From contig CANMCL010000005.1 in the NCBI GenBank assembly GCA_947496345.1, forward strand, positions 1-24,920: 24,920 bases of DNA, in the 5' to 3' direction. The DNA comes from Actinomycetota bacterium. Lineage in GTDB: Bacteria; Actinomycetota; Actinomycetes; Nanopelagicales; Nanopelagicaceae. The notes under the pieces were generated by a model. It did no database searches. It was given only the letters and a program-made list of their open reading frames with translations, and was not told where the DNA came from. The translations under genes and the position numbers were made by a program. Shown here in pieces: positions 1 to 8,939 of the stretch. How positions within the stretch are numbered: position 1 is the first letter of the stretch; each line of letters opens with the position of its first letter.

Positions 1-717
1 GATGTTTCTCACGAGCTTAGAACACCATTGACAACTTTACGTATGGCCTCCGAAGTTATTTACAGCCAGAAAGATAGTTTCGATCCGACAATTTCACGAA
101 GTTCGGAACTACTTGTTGCGCAATTGGATCGATTTGAACGGCTATTGGAAGATCTTCTAGAAGTAAGTCGATTTGATGCGGAAGTTGCAGTATTAGAACC
201 AGCGGACTTTGATCTGATCAGCTTGATTGAAAGATGTACTGAAGACGTTCGTGCCAATGCGCACGATCACATTATTTCAATATCCATCGAGCATGAGACA
301 GAACAAGTCATGATTAACGCCGATATTCGACGCGTGGAGCGCATTATGCGCAACTTGCTTTCCAACGCCCTTGACCATGCCGAAGATAAACCTATTCAAG
401 TTACTGTAATTTCGACCCGTACTGAAGTTGCTGTTGGAGTTAGAGATTTCGGAACTGGAATAGAACCTTTAGCGCTATCTCGCATCTTCGATCGATTTTG
501 GAGAGCGGATCCATCGCGGGCTCGAGTACGCGGTGGAACTGGGTTAGGCCTTTCTATCGCGCTGGAAGATGCCCGATTACACAATGGTGAACTTGATGCT
601 TGGGGTGCGCCTGGACGTGGAGCACATTTCGTTCTCACTTTACCAAGAATCGCAGGACAGCAAATTGGGGGCAGACCAATTCGCCTACAACCTGAAAATT
701 ATCCCCAGAGTATTTAA
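1..717 (+). CDS. mtrB: MtrB-like sensor histidine kinase, C-terminal half (5' end outside window)
   Basis: This is the kinase core of a membrane sensor histidine kinase that would phosphorylate the MtrA response regulator controlling cell-wall and division genes in actinobacteria. Reading frame 1 is open from base 1 and starts inside the H-box DVSHELRTPLTT, with the phosphoacceptor His encoded at 10-12. The N-box (RIMRNLLSNALDHAED), a DFGTG G1-box, the FDRFWRADPSR segment and the GGTGLGLSI G2-box follow in order, so dimerisation and ATPase domains are complete, while membrane and sensor parts lie upstream. The wording of RRVERIMRNLL and SIALEDARLHNG matches remembered MtrB proteins closely, and the downstream comF-secA neighbourhood agrees. 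The ATG at 28 is internal and not a real start. The usual lpqB partner is not found downstream. Confidence 0.9.
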   Translation, partial: DVSHELRTPLTTLRMASEVIYSQKDSFDPTISRSSELLVAQLDRFERLLEDLLEVSRFDAEVAVLEPADFDLISLIERCTEDVRANAHDHIISISIEHETEQVMINADIRRVERIMRNLLSNALDHAEDKPIQVTVISTRTEVAVGVRDFGTGIEPLALSRIFDRFWRADPSRARVRGGTGLGLSIALEDARLHNGELDAWGAPGRGAHFVLTLPRIAGQQIGGRPIRLQPENYPQSI

Positions 718-757
718 ATAACTCTTTAAACATTATCAGGCGATAGAGAATCGTCCG

Positions 758-1423
758 ATGAAGAGCCTGGCCGAATTAGTTTTCCCATCAAGATGTATTG
801 GATGTTCCCAACTTGGTATATCAATCTGTTCGATTTGTCGAAAGAGTTGGCATCCACACATTTATCATCGTGGCATAAAGGTTTTAGATGAGACCTATCC
901 AGTTATTTCTGCAATCGAATATTCACCAATAGCATCTCGCGTATTGCTGCGAGCTAAGGAAGCAAATCAAGAAGCCGCTGACCAATTGCTAGTGAAGGCT
1001 TTAACTCATTCCCTGCGGTATTTTCTCAAAAATTATGGGAGTGGAGATCTAGTTGCGATTCCATCACGAAGATCTGCGACAAGGAAGAGAGGCCGCAATT
1101 TTATGCAAGAGATAACACATTCTCTTGCAAATATAGAAACCCTTAAATCTCTGGAAATATTGCAACACCAGCGAGCGGTAAGAGACCAATCCAAATTAAA
1201 TTCACAGCAGCGAAACCGCAACATTGCCGGGGCTTTTTCTACAACCTGCAGTTTGGCTGAGTTGGCTAAGTTGCCTGGTTCAGGGAATATAGGCCCACTA
1301 ATTATTGTTGATGATCTAGTAACCACAGGGGCTACCCTTGCCGAGGCCATACGGGCCTTGCGTGCTGCAGGTTTTTCAGTAATCGGCGCGGTAACAGGCG
1401 CTGTCGCTAACCCTTACGATTAG
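758..1423 (+). CDS. ComF-family phosphoribosyltransferase-like protein
   Basis: This 221-residue protein belongs to the ComF/amidophosphoribosyltransferase-like family; in competent bacteria ComF supports DNA uptake, but its role in most actinobacteria is undefined. An N-terminal zinc-ribbon is suggested by C13-x2-C16 and C24-x2-C27. The PRPP-binding loop IIVDDLVTTG spans residues 182-191 near the C-terminus, and the RKRGRNF segment is typical of the family. The ATG at 758 puts the zinc ribbon right at the N-terminus, as expected. It lies 40 bp after mtrB and 27 bp before secA, matching the conserved actinobacterial order except that hpf, usually between comF and secA, is missing. Confidence 0.88.
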   Translation: MKSLAELVFPSRCIGCSQLGISICSICRKSWHPHIYHRGIKVLDETYPVISAIEYSPIASRVLLRAKEANQEAADQLLVKALTHSLRYFLKNYGSGDLVAIPSRRSATRKRGRNFMQEITHSLANIETLKSLEILQHQRAVRDQSKLNSQQRNRNIAGAFSTTCSLAELAKLPGSGNIGPLIIVDDLVTTGATLAEAIRALRAAGFSVIGAVTGAVANPYD

Positions 1424-1450
1424 GGGGTAGATTTTCGAAAGGGCATATAA

Positions 1451-4123
1451 ATGGCACAGATTTTTGATCGCATTATGCGAGCGGGCGAAGGAAAAATCCT
1501 TCGCGATCTCAGCAAAGTTGTGGATCAAGTCAATTCATTTGAGCCTGCCATCTCCCCATTGAGCGATGCTGAATTGCGTGAGAAAACGAATGAGTTTAAA
1601 TCTCGATTCGCATCCGGTGAATCTCTAGACGAACTTCTCCCTGAAGCATTTGCAGTTGTCCGCGAAGCAGCTAAGCGCACCCTCGGGCAACGTCACTATG
1701 ACGTACAAATTATGGGTGGAGCAGCAATGCACCGCGGCAATATCGCAGAAATGCGCACAGGTGAAGGTAAGACCCTTGTTGCAACACTTCCTTCTTACTT
1801 AAATGCACTAGCTGGACGCGGAGTTCACGTAGTAACTGTCAATGATTATTTGGCAGAGCGTGACAGTGAATGGATGGGTCGAATCCATCGCTTCCTTGGT
1901 TTATCGGTGGGCGTAATCGTAAACAGCATGACCCCATCAGAACGTCGTGCGGCATATAACTCTGATATTACCTATGGAACCAATAATGAATTTGGTTTTG
2001 ATTACTTACGCGACAATATGGCTTGGTCCCTAGAAGATTGCGTTCAGAGAGATCACTTCTTTGCAGTTGTAGATGAAGTCGACTCCATTTTGATCGACGA
2101 AGCGCGCACACCTTTGATCATTAGCGGACCGGCAGATAAGGCAACTAAGTGGTACGTCGAATTTGCCAACATCGCAGGTAAATTACAGCGTGATACTCAT
2201 TATGAAGTTGATGAGAAGAAGAGGACCATCGGAATTCTAGAAGACGGTGTTACAAAGGTTGAAGAATTGCTCAAAATTGAAAACCTTTATGAGGCGGCAA
2301 ATACCACTTTAATTGGCTACCTAAATAACTCAGTACGCGCCAAAGAGTTATTCAAGCGCGATAAAGATTACGTTGTAATGAATGGTGAATTGCTAATTGT
2401 AGATGAACATACTGGCCGAATGTTGTCGGGCCGTCGCTATAGCGATGGGCTTCACCAAGCCCTAGAAGCGAAAGAGCGCATCGACATTCAGGATGAGAAT
2501 CAAACGCTTGCGACTATAACTTTGCAAAACTATTTCAGACTCTACGAAACTATCTCTGGTATGACCGGTACAGCAATGACCGAAGCATCTGAATTCCAGC
2601 AGATCTATAAACTTGGCGTTGTTCCAATTCCAACGAACCGTCCAATGCAGCGAATCGACCAAGCAGATTTGGTCTATAAATCTGAACTTGGCAAATTTAT
2701 GGCAGTTACAAAAGATATTGTTGAGCGCCATCGCAAGGGTCAGCCCGTTCTGGTCGGTACCGTCTCAGTTGAAAAGTCGGAAGAGCTCTCTGCCCTATTG
2801 AAGAAATCAGGTGTTCCACACGAAGTCCTTAACGCCAAGCATCACGAGCGTGAAGCATCGATCATTGCAAGAGCGGGCGTTAGCGGAGCAGTAACTGTTG
2901 CAACAAATATGGCAGGACGCGGAACCGACATCATGCTCGGCGGAAATCCAGAATTTATGGCGGACTTTGAACTGCAACGTCGCGGTTTATCGCCAGTTGA
3001 TAACGCCACTGAATACGAAGCCGCTTGGCCTGAAGAAATTGCTAAACAGAAAGCCGCAGTTGCTAAAGGTCACGAAGAAGTTGTTGCACTCGGTGGTCTA
3101 TATGTACTCGGCACCGAACGTCACGAATCGCGCCGCATCGATAATCAGCTGCGCGGACGTTCCGGTCGCCAAGGCGATCCAGGTGAATCACGCTTCTATC
3201 TTTCGCTCCAAGACGAGTTAATGCGTCGCTTTAATTCTGCATTGGTGGAACGATTCCTCTCTGCTGCAGGTCTTCCAGATGATGAACCGATTGAATCAAA
3301 GATGGTCAGCAATGCAATTCGTTCTGCTCAGACGCAAGTAGAAGCGCAGAACTTTGAAATTCGAAAGAATGTTTTGAAATATGACGATGTTATGAACCGC
3401 CAACGTGAAGTAATTTACGGAGAGCGCCGCCTTGTGCTTGAAGGCGAAGATATTTCATCGCAAGTTCAGACATTTGTAGCCGACACCTTAGTTGCCTACG
3501 TAAATGCCGAAACGACACAGGGCTATGGCGAAGATTGGGATCTTGACCGCTTATGGCAAGCGCTCAAATTGGTTTATCCAATCTCCTTTACTCCTGAAGA
3601 GTTAATCGCCAAGGTGGGTTCAATTTCTGCAATTGATTCCGACTATTTAGCGGCGCAGATATTAGAAGATGCAACTCTGGCATATGAAAAACGTCAATCA
3701 GATCTTGGCGCCGAAGTAATGCGTGAATTAGAGCGAAAGGTTTTACTTTCAGTCTTAGATCGCAAATGGCGTGAGCACCTATACGAGATGGATTACCTGC
3801 AAGAAGGTATTGGGCTACGCGCTATGGCGCAACGCGATCCATTGGTCGAATACCAACGCGAAGGATATGAACTCTTTGCTGCAATGATGGATGGAATTAA
3901 GGAAGAATTAGCGAGCCTGGTCTTTAACGTGCAAGTTACCGTCGAAGGTGATGGTTCGCAGGTTAAGGCTGCTGGTATTACTGAGAAGCCAGTAGAAACT
4001 ACTGGTCTGCAATACACAGCGAGTGATGAATCTGGCGTTTCCACTAAGGGTGAAGTCTCGCGCAATAGCCAGTGTCCTTGTGGTTCAGGAAAGAAATATA
4101 AGCGTTGCCATGGTGTCGCTTAA
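1451..4123 (+). CDS. secA: SecA preprotein translocase ATPase
   Basis: SecA is the cytosolic motor that pushes preproteins through SecYEG using ATP. The 890-residue length is typical of housekeeping SecA (SecA1). Walker A is MRTGEGKT at residues 101-108, Walker B DEVD at 208-211, and the second helicase half carries [10 protein letters not shown] and the [13 protein letters not shown] motif. The C-terminus has a SEC-C zinc site (C875, C877, C886, H887) followed by a very short tail; this site usually contacts SecB or ribosomes. The ATG at 1451 follows an AAAGGG-like ribosome-binding site. Its stop overlaps the convergent stop at 4120-4123 through a shared TTAA. Confidence 0.98.
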   Translation: MAQIFDRIMRAGEGKILRDLSKVVDQVNSFEPAISPLSDAELREKTNEFKSRFASGESLDELLPEAFAVVREAAKRTLGQRHYDVQIMGGAAMHRGNIAEMRTGEGKTLVATLPSYLNALAGRGVHVVTVNDYLAERDSEWMGRIHRFLGLSVGVIVNSMTPSERRAAYNSDITYGTNNEFGFDYLRDNMAWSLEDCVQRDHFFAVVDEVDSILIDEARTPLIISGPADKATKWYVEFANIAGKLQRDTHYEVDEKKRTIGILEDGVTKVEELLKIENLYEAANTTLIGYLNNSVRAKELFKRDKDYVVMNGELLIVDEHTGRMLSGRRYSDGLHQALEAKERIDIQDENQTLATITLQNYFRLYETISGMTGTAMTEASEFQQIYKLGVVPIPTNRPMQRIDQADLVYKSELGKFMAVTKDIVERHRKGQPVLVGTVSVEKSEELSALLKKSGVPHEVLNAKHHEREASIIARAGVSGAVTVATNMAGRGTDIMLGGNPEFMADFELQRRGLSPVDNATEYEAAWPEEIAKQKAAVAKGHEEVVALGGLYVLGTERHESRRIDNQLRGRSGRQGDPGESRFYLSLQDELMRRFNSALVERFLSAAGLPDDEPIESKMVSNAIRSAQTQVEAQNFEIRKNVLKYDDVMNRQREVIYGERRLVLEGEDISSQVQTFVADTLVAYVNAETTQGYGEDWDLDRLWQALKLVYPISFTPEELIAKVGSISAIDSDYLAAQILEDATLAYEKRQSDLGAEVMRELERKVLLSVLDRKWREHLYEMDYLQEGIGLRAMAQRDPLVEYQREGYELFAAMMDGIKEELASLVFNVQVTVEGDGSQVKAAGITEKPVETTGLQYTASDESGVSTKGEVSRNSQCPCGSGKKYKRCHGVA

Positions 4124-4659
4124 ATTAAACGCAATTCTGTACACAACCATCTCTGATCAACGCCCTCAAAGCGAATAACCATTGCCCGCAGTCGATCACC
4201 AAAACGCACTGTAATAGTTGATTCACAAATCCCATCTAGCGGCTGGCATTGATGGATACTCCGAATTCTGCCAATCTCTTTTTGGCTTCCCACTTGCTTT
4301 AGTAAATTCATATAAATCTGCCTATGACATTTAGAAATTAACTGGGCTGGCTGACGGCGGCCAGCCCAAATCTCAACGACGCTAACTGCAAATTTCATTG
4401 TCCAAGCATGAAGTTCGGGTAGCTCGGTAGCTGAAGTTGGAACAGGTTCGAAACCTGGTTCAAACTCCTCGCCAAAGGTGCTTGGAATTAGATAAAGCTT
4501 GGCGCGTTGTTCAGGAAGCTTTTCAACTTTGCGATTTGCAGCCAACTCGGAGAGTGAGTAAAGATCTAATTGGGGATGGTTCCACATCTCTGGATCTTCA
4601 TTACTTGAGATCAACTCTAAGGTGCGGATTTGGCTGCGCGCTTTACTTTTCATTTCCAT
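4120..4659 (-). CDS. Rv3235-like protein (DUF6459 family)
   Basis: This uncharacterised 179-residue protein matches the actinobacterial Rv3235/DUF6459 family, whose members are encoded next to secA. The C-terminal half carries the recognisable part: an alpha-helical stretch ([30 protein letters not shown]) followed by a beta-rich segment ending in [24 protein letters not shown], written here only as far as needed to place it. The N-terminal third is variable and charged. No signal peptide or membrane segment is visible, so it is probably cytosolic. Two in-frame ATGs at 4659 and 4653 are possible starts. No molecular function is known; the family label rests on recalled sequence character and on the neighbourhood. 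Confidence 0.7.
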   Translation of the reverse strand: MEMKSKARSQIRTLELISSNEDPEMWNHPQLDLYSLSELAANRKVEKLPEQRAKLYLIPSTFGEEFEPGFEPVPTSATELPELHAWTMKFAVSVVEIWAGRRQPAQLISKCHRQIYMNLLKQVGSQKEIGRIRSIHQCQPLDGICESTITVRFGDRLRAMVIRFEGVDQRWLCTELRLI

Positions 4660-4706
4660 AGCCGCACTTTGAACTAGGTTTTGAGAGTTCTCTTCCTCCG
4701 AAAGGT

Positions 4707-4719
4707 TGAGAAATTCTCA
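4707..4719. promoter_or_regulatory. 13-bp palindrome in a divergent intergenic region
   Basis: TGAGAAATTCTCA is a perfect inverted repeat about a central A. It lies between the divergent DUF6459 gene (start 4659) and the SAF-domain gene (start 4784), where an operator for either promoter would sit. No matching regulator is identifiable in the window, so this is only a candidate site. Confidence 0.3.
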
Positions 4720-4783
4720 TCCTAAAGAATGACTGTGGAAAGCGCATCTAGAAGTAGATGACGATGCCATTTAGTACTCCACT

Positions 4784-5383
4784 ATGAATAAATCAGATAA
4801 AGCCGCTCAGACTCGATTAGTTGTTGCAATATCCTTGTTTGCCGCTGCAGTAATTTCAGCAATGGCACTTACCGCACTAGGCAATCAAAGCGATACATAC
4901 TGGGTTGCAGGTGAATCACTAATACCTGGCACCCAAATATCTGAAAGCGATCTGGAGGAAATTCAAGTCTCTTTAGGGGAGGCAAATGGTAGATATCTTA
5001 CTAAGAGCGCAATGGTTGCAGGAGCATATGTTCTTCGTTCAATTCAGAAAGGCGAACTAATCTCCACAAGTTCGCTAAGTGATACCCCAAGTGTTTTCAA
5101 ATCTGGTCAAGTGCCAATTTCTATTCGCGCGAGCGATTTGCCTGAAGATATTGAATTGGGCGAAGCGATCAACATCTACTGGGTCCCAGAAGCAAATGGA
5201 CTTGAGAAACCACAAATGCCAGAACTTGTCATTTCCGGAGCGCTTCTAAATTCAGTAAACCGTAAAGCAGGCAATTTTGGGAGCGAAATTTCTCTAGCTG
5301 TCTCCGTACAAAATAGTGAGATCTTTGCGCTCTTAAAAGCAACTGCCTCGGGAAGATTGGTAATTGTCCGCTCCAATGGATGA
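4784..5383 (+). CDS. SAF-domain protein, CpaB/RcpC-like, membrane anchored
   Basis: This 199-residue protein has one N-terminal membrane segment (about residues 11-33) followed by a SAF domain (VAGESLIPGTQISESDLEE, about 41-105), as found in the Flp/Tad pilus assembly protein CpaB/RcpC and in some actinobacterial proteins of unknown role. The ATG at 4784 gives a short positive N-terminus, consistent with the domain being outside the cell. It overlaps the following CpaE-like gene by 8 bp, so the two are probably made together. No secretin, TadA-type ATPase or pilin gene is present in the window, so a pilus function is not supported here. Confidence 0.72.
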   Translation: MNKSDKAAQTRLVVAISLFAAAVISAMALTALGNQSDTYWVAGESLIPGTQISESDLEEIQVSLGEANGRYLTKSAMVAGAYVLRSIQKGELISTSSLSDTPSVFKSGQVPISIRASDLPEDIELGEAINIYWVPEANGLEKPQMPELVISGALLNSVNRKAGNFGSEISLAVSVQNSEIFALLKATASGRLVIVRSNG

Positions 5384-6461
5384 ATTTGTGCAACCTAGCG
5401 TCATAACTGCGATCGCCGACGCAGAGTTTGAAGGAATGGTATCGAGCGCTCTGTATGAAAGCGGTTGGAGCGTCATTGCAAGACCACTTGATTTTGCAAC
5501 GCTAGCAAAGAGTCTTAATGAGGCTGGAACTAAAAATATTCTAGTAATTTACTCAGTTGATCTACCAGGGCTAACTCAACTTCAATTGCAGAAGCTTTCG
5601 CCCACAGATACTTCTCTCCTTGGTTTTGCTGATGCAGCCGGCTCGGCACGTGGCTTTAGCGAAATATCTCAGCGACCAACTAGCCCCGAAGAACTATTGG
5701 CGTATATTCGTGGAAATATCCGCTCGCCTTTACTGCGCGTGCCATTGCTGCAGAGTAAGCAGAAGTTTAAGGCGAAGATAATCGGTGTCGGATCGGCGGG
5801 GCATTACACCGGGGCTACAACGCTGGCGCTAAATCTTGCGCAAGAATTAGCGTTATTGGATAGGAAAACCCTGCTAATTGATGCCAATTTTCAAGCCTCA
5901 GCGATAGCCACTCTCTTAGATCTGCGCAAAATTGCCGACGAAGATAGATGGCGGGATCTCTCTGATAATTTCTCAGTGGCAGAAATTACTCAGAACAATA
6001 TTGTAGATTTTCCGACAAGAGCAATGGAAGCCGCCGCCTACTTTGATTTTATAGTAGTAGACCTCGGCTCGTTACAAAACATATCTAATGATTTGTCGGA
6101 TCGAAGATGGTCATCGCAAGTTAAGATTTGGGTTAGTCGCTTTGCGCACTCGATACTAATCACATCTGGCTCAGATGTATTGCAATCCAAGCGCTTAAAG
6201 AACCTCTGTGATGAACTGGCTGACACAAAACTTCCAGCCCAAATTTCACTCTTTATCGTCCCCGCTGAGACCTTTAGCAAACGAGAGAGATTACAGATTA
6301 TTGATTTCCAACCTCTTATCCCGAAAGAAGTTCTATACCTTCCTTTGGATTCAAAACTATGTGCCGCGGCACGCAAGGAGCACACATCACTCTCTGAAAT
6401 AAACGCAAAGGCGCCCCTTCGCAAGGCTTTCGCTACGATTGCTTTACAAATTACAACCTAG
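5376..6461 (+). CDS. CpaE/MinD-like P-loop protein with degenerate Walker A
   Basis: This protein of about 361 residues has an N-terminal receiver-like region (about 1-115) and a MinD/ParA-like domain. The Walker A position reads GVGSAGHYTGATTLALNLA (137 onward): glycines and threonines align with a deviant P-loop, but both lysines of the KGGxGKT form are absent. The A' motif LIDANF (D169) and a Walker B-like VVDLG (D229) remain. Members of this SRPBCC-free family include CpaE and the septum-site regulator Ssd; without the lysine ATP hydrolysis is doubtful. I prefer the ATG at 5376, which overlaps the SAF gene by 8 bp, to the TTG at 5364. Confidence 0.7.
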   Translation: MDEFVQPSVITAIADAEFEGMVSSALYESGWSVIARPLDFATLAKSLNEAGTKNILVIYSVDLPGLTQLQLQKLSPTDTSLLGFADAAGSARGFSEISQRPTSPEELLAYIRGNIRSPLLRVPLLQSKQKFKAKIIGVGSAGHYTGATTLALNLAQELALLDRKTLLIDANFQASAIATLLDLRKIADEDRWRDLSDNFSVAEITQNNIVDFPTRAMEAAAYFDFIVVDLGSLQNISNDLSDRRWSSQVKIWVSRFAHSILITSGSDVLQSKRLKNLCDELADTKLPAQISLFIVPAETFSKRERLQIIDFQPLIPKEVLYLPLDSKLCAAARKEHTSLSEINAKAPLRKAFATIALQITT

Positions 6462-6487
6462 GGCACATTTCTTATACCCTAGGCGCT

Positions 6488-6880
6488 ATGCGTGGCTATC
6501 TCCCAGTAACAGCGGAAGAGATTTCATCCTTCCTTAGCAGTGGTTCAATGGAATGCGGTCCGCTCTATGCTCCAACAATAAAATTCTTAACCGCAAATAG
6601 CGATTTAGATGAAGAACAGGGCGAGTACCTTCTATCAATGCTCGCCGCTGATGAAGCGATAGAAATGCGTGAGAAACTTTCAGCTCCCGCATTTCTACTA
6701 GCTTTAGAAATATCTGATTCGCAAGTAGCCGAACACGGGGAAAACTTTGTAAATCTGAAAGAGAATGGTCGCTGGGAAGATGTGCAGTGTGCCTTTTTAG
6801 TCTCACCTGACGGTGATGAGTTGACTTGGTTTGCTACCCAGGAGATTTCGGCAGCGCTTCCAAATTGGCTTAAGGGTTAG
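6488..6880 (+). CDS. DUF6912-like hypothetical protein
   Basis: This 130-residue acidic cytosolic protein starts MRGYLPVTAEEISSFLSSG, the kind of N-terminus seen in the actinobacterial DUF6912 family, and ends with a segment around DELTWFATQEISAAL. It has no signal peptide, membrane helix or recognisable catalytic motif. It lies 26 bp after the CpaE-like gene and 3 bp before the PdtaS-like kinase, so it is likely in the same transcript. The family assignment is from memory of the N-terminal pattern and the gene neighbourhood; the function is unknown. Confidence 0.6.
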   Translation: MRGYLPVTAEEISSFLSSGSMECGPLYAPTIKFLTANSDLDEEQGEYLLSMLAADEAIEMREKLSAPAFLLALEISDSQVAEHGENFVNLKENGRWEDVQCAFLVSPDGDELTWFATQEISAALPNWLKG

Positions 6881-6883
6881 GCG

Positions 6884-8353
6884 ATGCTACAACTGGATGG
6901 CTTTCTTCGTGATCGCAGCCCATTGGATGCTGATCAGAAACGCAGAATTCGTGAGTTAACTGCTGACTGGCAACTTCTCGCCGACCTTTCATTTGCGGAT
7001 CTGATTTTATGGGTGCCATTGCGTAAAGATTTCAAGAGTTGGCCAACTGGTTATGTCGCCGTTGCTCACATAAGACCAACAACTGCGGCAACCGTTTTCC
7101 CGCAGGATGTAATCGGGGATGAGATTGCTTGGGGTGCACGCCCGAGAATTGATCAAGCGCTTTCCGGAGCTGAGATAGTTAGAGATGCACAGCCTGAAAA
7201 ATTTGGTGAGTTGTTAATAAAAGAAGAGACAATCCCCGTCATTTTTGAAGAACAAGTAATTGCGGTAATTTCACGTCATCGTAACGCCGAACTAATGCGT
7301 CAACCAAGCCGGTTGGAATTAAATTATCGAGAAGTTGCGCATAATGTTTATCGCATGGTTGCAGAGGGAACCTTCCCATACACCGATCACAGCGAACTAT
7401 TCGATTCAGCGGTTCGTGTGGGAGATGGCTTAATCCGTTTAGATGTAAGTGGTGCGATTATTTACGCTAGCCCAAATGCTATATCTGCTTTTAATAGAAT
7501 GGGCTTGGCGGGAGAGTTAGATGGAAATGTACTAGGAGAAATTGCTAGAAAGGTCTCTCAGATCAAACGTGAAGCGCACGAAGAGGCTATGGAAGTAAGC
7601 CTTAGCGGAAGATCACTGCGTAGAGTCGAAATTGAAAATACCAGAGGAACTATTGATTTACTTGTACTGCCACTTCTAGCCGGCGGAGATCGGATCGGGG
7701 CAATTGTTTTACTGCAAAATGTAACTGAACTGCGCAGACGTGAGCGGGAATTAGTTACAAAAGATGCAACGATTCGTGAGATACATCATCGAGTTAAAAA
7801 CAATCTGCAGACTGTTTCAGCGCTACTGCGATTACAGTCACGCCGAATTGAAGATCCCGCGGCAAGTGCGGCGCTAAATGAAGCAGTTCGTCGCATCGCT
7901 TCAATCGCACTTGTACATGAAACCTTATCCAGCAGTACCGAAGCTTCGGTCGCATTCGACGATGTTTTAGATCGCCTTATAAAGCATGCCCTCGAGTTAA
8001 GCCCCAGAATGGGGGAGTTAAATATCGCTCGCACCGGAGAGCTTGGTTCACTTGATCCGCGAATCGCTACGCCACTCTCACTGGTTGTAACTGAGTTGAT
8101 TCACAACGCCCTTGAACATGGTTTAGCCGAATCAGGTGCCAATTTAACGGTTGAAGTATCTCGTTTAGAAGACGCTGCTCAGATAGTCATCTTTGATGAC
8201 GGTGTTGGACTACCAGATGGATTTACCATCTTAGAATCAGCAAATCTTGGACTTCAAATTGTTCGAACTTTAACTGAGAATGAGTTAAAGGGAACGATTA
8301 AGTTAATTCGAACTAATCGTGGAACTGAGGCGCAGCTAAACTTTCCTATTTAA
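6884..8353 (+). CDS. pdtaS: PdtaS-like sensor histidine kinase (HisKA_2 type)
   Basis: This 489-residue soluble histidine kinase resembles Mycobacterium PdtaS (Rv3220c), which phosphorylates the RNA-binding antiterminator PdtaR. The first 150 residues form the GAF-like sensor, a PAS domain covers about residues 175-285, and the HisKA_2 signature EIHHRVKNNLQTVSALLRLQ places the phosphoacceptor at H301/H302. The ATPase part shows the N-box ELIHNALEHG and FDDGVGLP, with NLGLQIV as the final glycine box. No transmembrane segment is evident, as expected for cytosolic PdtaS. The kinase converges on whiB1, the same pairing as in mycobacteria. No pdtaR gene is in the window; orphan placement is normal for this system. 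Confidence 0.9.
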   Translation: MLQLDGFLRDRSPLDADQKRRIRELTADWQLLADLSFADLILWVPLRKDFKSWPTGYVAVAHIRPTTAATVFPQDVIGDEIAWGARPRIDQALSGAEIVRDAQPEKFGELLIKEETIPVIFEEQVIAVISRHRNAELMRQPSRLELNYREVAHNVYRMVAEGTFPYTDHSELFDSAVRVGDGLIRLDVSGAIIYASPNAISAFNRMGLAGELDGNVLGEIARKVSQIKREAHEEAMEVSLSGRSLRRVEIENTRGTIDLLVLPLLAGGDRIGAIVLLQNVTELRRRERELVTKDATIREIHHRVKNNLQTVSALLRLQSRRIEDPAASAALNEAVRRIASIALVHETLSSSTEASVAFDDVLDRLIKHALELSPRMGELNIARTGELGSLDPRIATPLSLVVTELIHNALEHGLAESGANLTVEVSRLEDAAQIVIFDDGVGLPDGFTILESANLGLQIVRTLTENELKGTIKLIRTNRGTEAQLNFPI

Positions 8354-8375
8354 CTTTAAATACAAGTTTAGGAAA
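8342..8375. terminator. candidate bidirectional terminator hairpin between pdtaS and whiB1
   Basis: TTTCCTA (8342-8348) pairs with TAGGAAA (8369-8375), and AACTT (8352-8356) with AAGTT (8364-8368), giving a 7+5 bp stem with a three-base bulge and a 7-base loop. It spans the end of the kinase gene and the gap before the convergent whiB1 stop. The T-tracts on either side are weak, so termination efficiency is uncertain. Confidence 0.4.
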
Positions 8376-8376
8376 A

Positions 8377-8646
8377 TTAGTTTGAGTTATTTTGTTCCAT
8401 CATGCGAGCACGATTACGTGCGGCACGTCGCTTAAGTGCGCGACGCTCATCTTCTGAAAGTCCGCCCCAAACTCCAGCATCCTGTCCGCTTTCGAGCGCC
8501 CAGGCCAGGCAGGCATCTTTTACGATGCAGCGATTACAGACTTTTTTGGCCTCTTCAATTTGGGTAAGGGCTGGTCCAGTATTTCCAACCGGAAAGAAGA
8601 GTTCAGGATCTTCATCGCGGCAGGCCGATTGATGTCGCCAATCCAT
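8377..8646 (-). CDS. whiB1: WhiB1 iron-sulfur transcription factor
   Basis: WhiB1 is a small actinobacterial regulator holding a nitric-oxide-sensitive [4Fe-4S] cluster and binding the primary sigma factor. In 89 residues it has the cluster cysteines C9, C37, C40 and C46 (C-x2-C-x5-C for the last three), the GVWGG turn at about 58-62 and a basic C-terminal DNA-binding tail (RRALKRRAARNRARM). The N-terminus MDWRHQSACRDEDPELFFPVGN is nearly the WhiB1 form from mycobacteria, which separates it from other WhiB paralogues. A strong AAGGAG Shine-Dalgarno (8654-8659) precedes the ATG at 8646. It converges on the PdtaS-like kinase with 23 bp between stops. Confidence 0.95.
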   Translation of the reverse strand: MDWRHQSACRDEDPELFFPVGNTGPALTQIEEAKKVCNRCIVKDACLAWALESGQDAGVWGGLSEDERRALKRRAARNRARMMEQNNSN

Positions 8647-8790
8647 GACTGAGCTCCTTAATTGAAAATCTGCGGTAAAGATTAAAGAAACGCAACATTG
8701 TGCGTAAGTAGGTAATTCTCCCTGTTAACAACGAGATAAACAAGGATGTAACGGTCATGATTTTGAATTTAATGGGTGATTTGCGTCGCG

Positions 8791-8862
8791 TGCCCCCGAC
8801 AGGATTCGAACCTGTGCACCCGCCTCCGGAGGGCGGTGCTCTATCCCCTGAGCTACGGGGGC
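8791..8862 (-). tRNA. tRNA-Arg (anticodon CCG)
   Basis: On the minus strand the sequence folds into a full cloverleaf: acceptor GCCCCCG/CGGGGGC, D-arm GCTC/GAGC, anticodon stem CCGCC/GGCGG with loop CTCCGGA, and T-arm ACAGG-TTCGAAT-CCTGT. The anticodon CCG reads CGG arginine codons. The discriminator base is A and the CCA tail is not encoded. It lies antisense to the long upstream extension of the msrA frame, which is why that extension is rejected. Confidence 0.96.
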
Positions 8863-8939
8863 GCAGGTATGGGAGAAGGCTATCTAATCTTTCATTCTTG
8901 ACCGAGCGTAAAGAGCAAACTCCTGAAAGAATGCGCGTT

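Noticed and set aside
2462..3221. Overlapping open frames within secA (for example 2613-2801 and 2898-3221 plus, 2462-2731 minus)
   Set aside because: They lie wholly inside the strongly conserved SecA frame, and their products show no family features.
8757..8939. Extended msrA reading frame from an ATG at 8757
   Set aside because: The frame runs antisense through the tRNA-Arg gene, and MsrA homology begins after the ATG at 8940, which has a GAAAGA ribosome-binding site 9 bp upstream.
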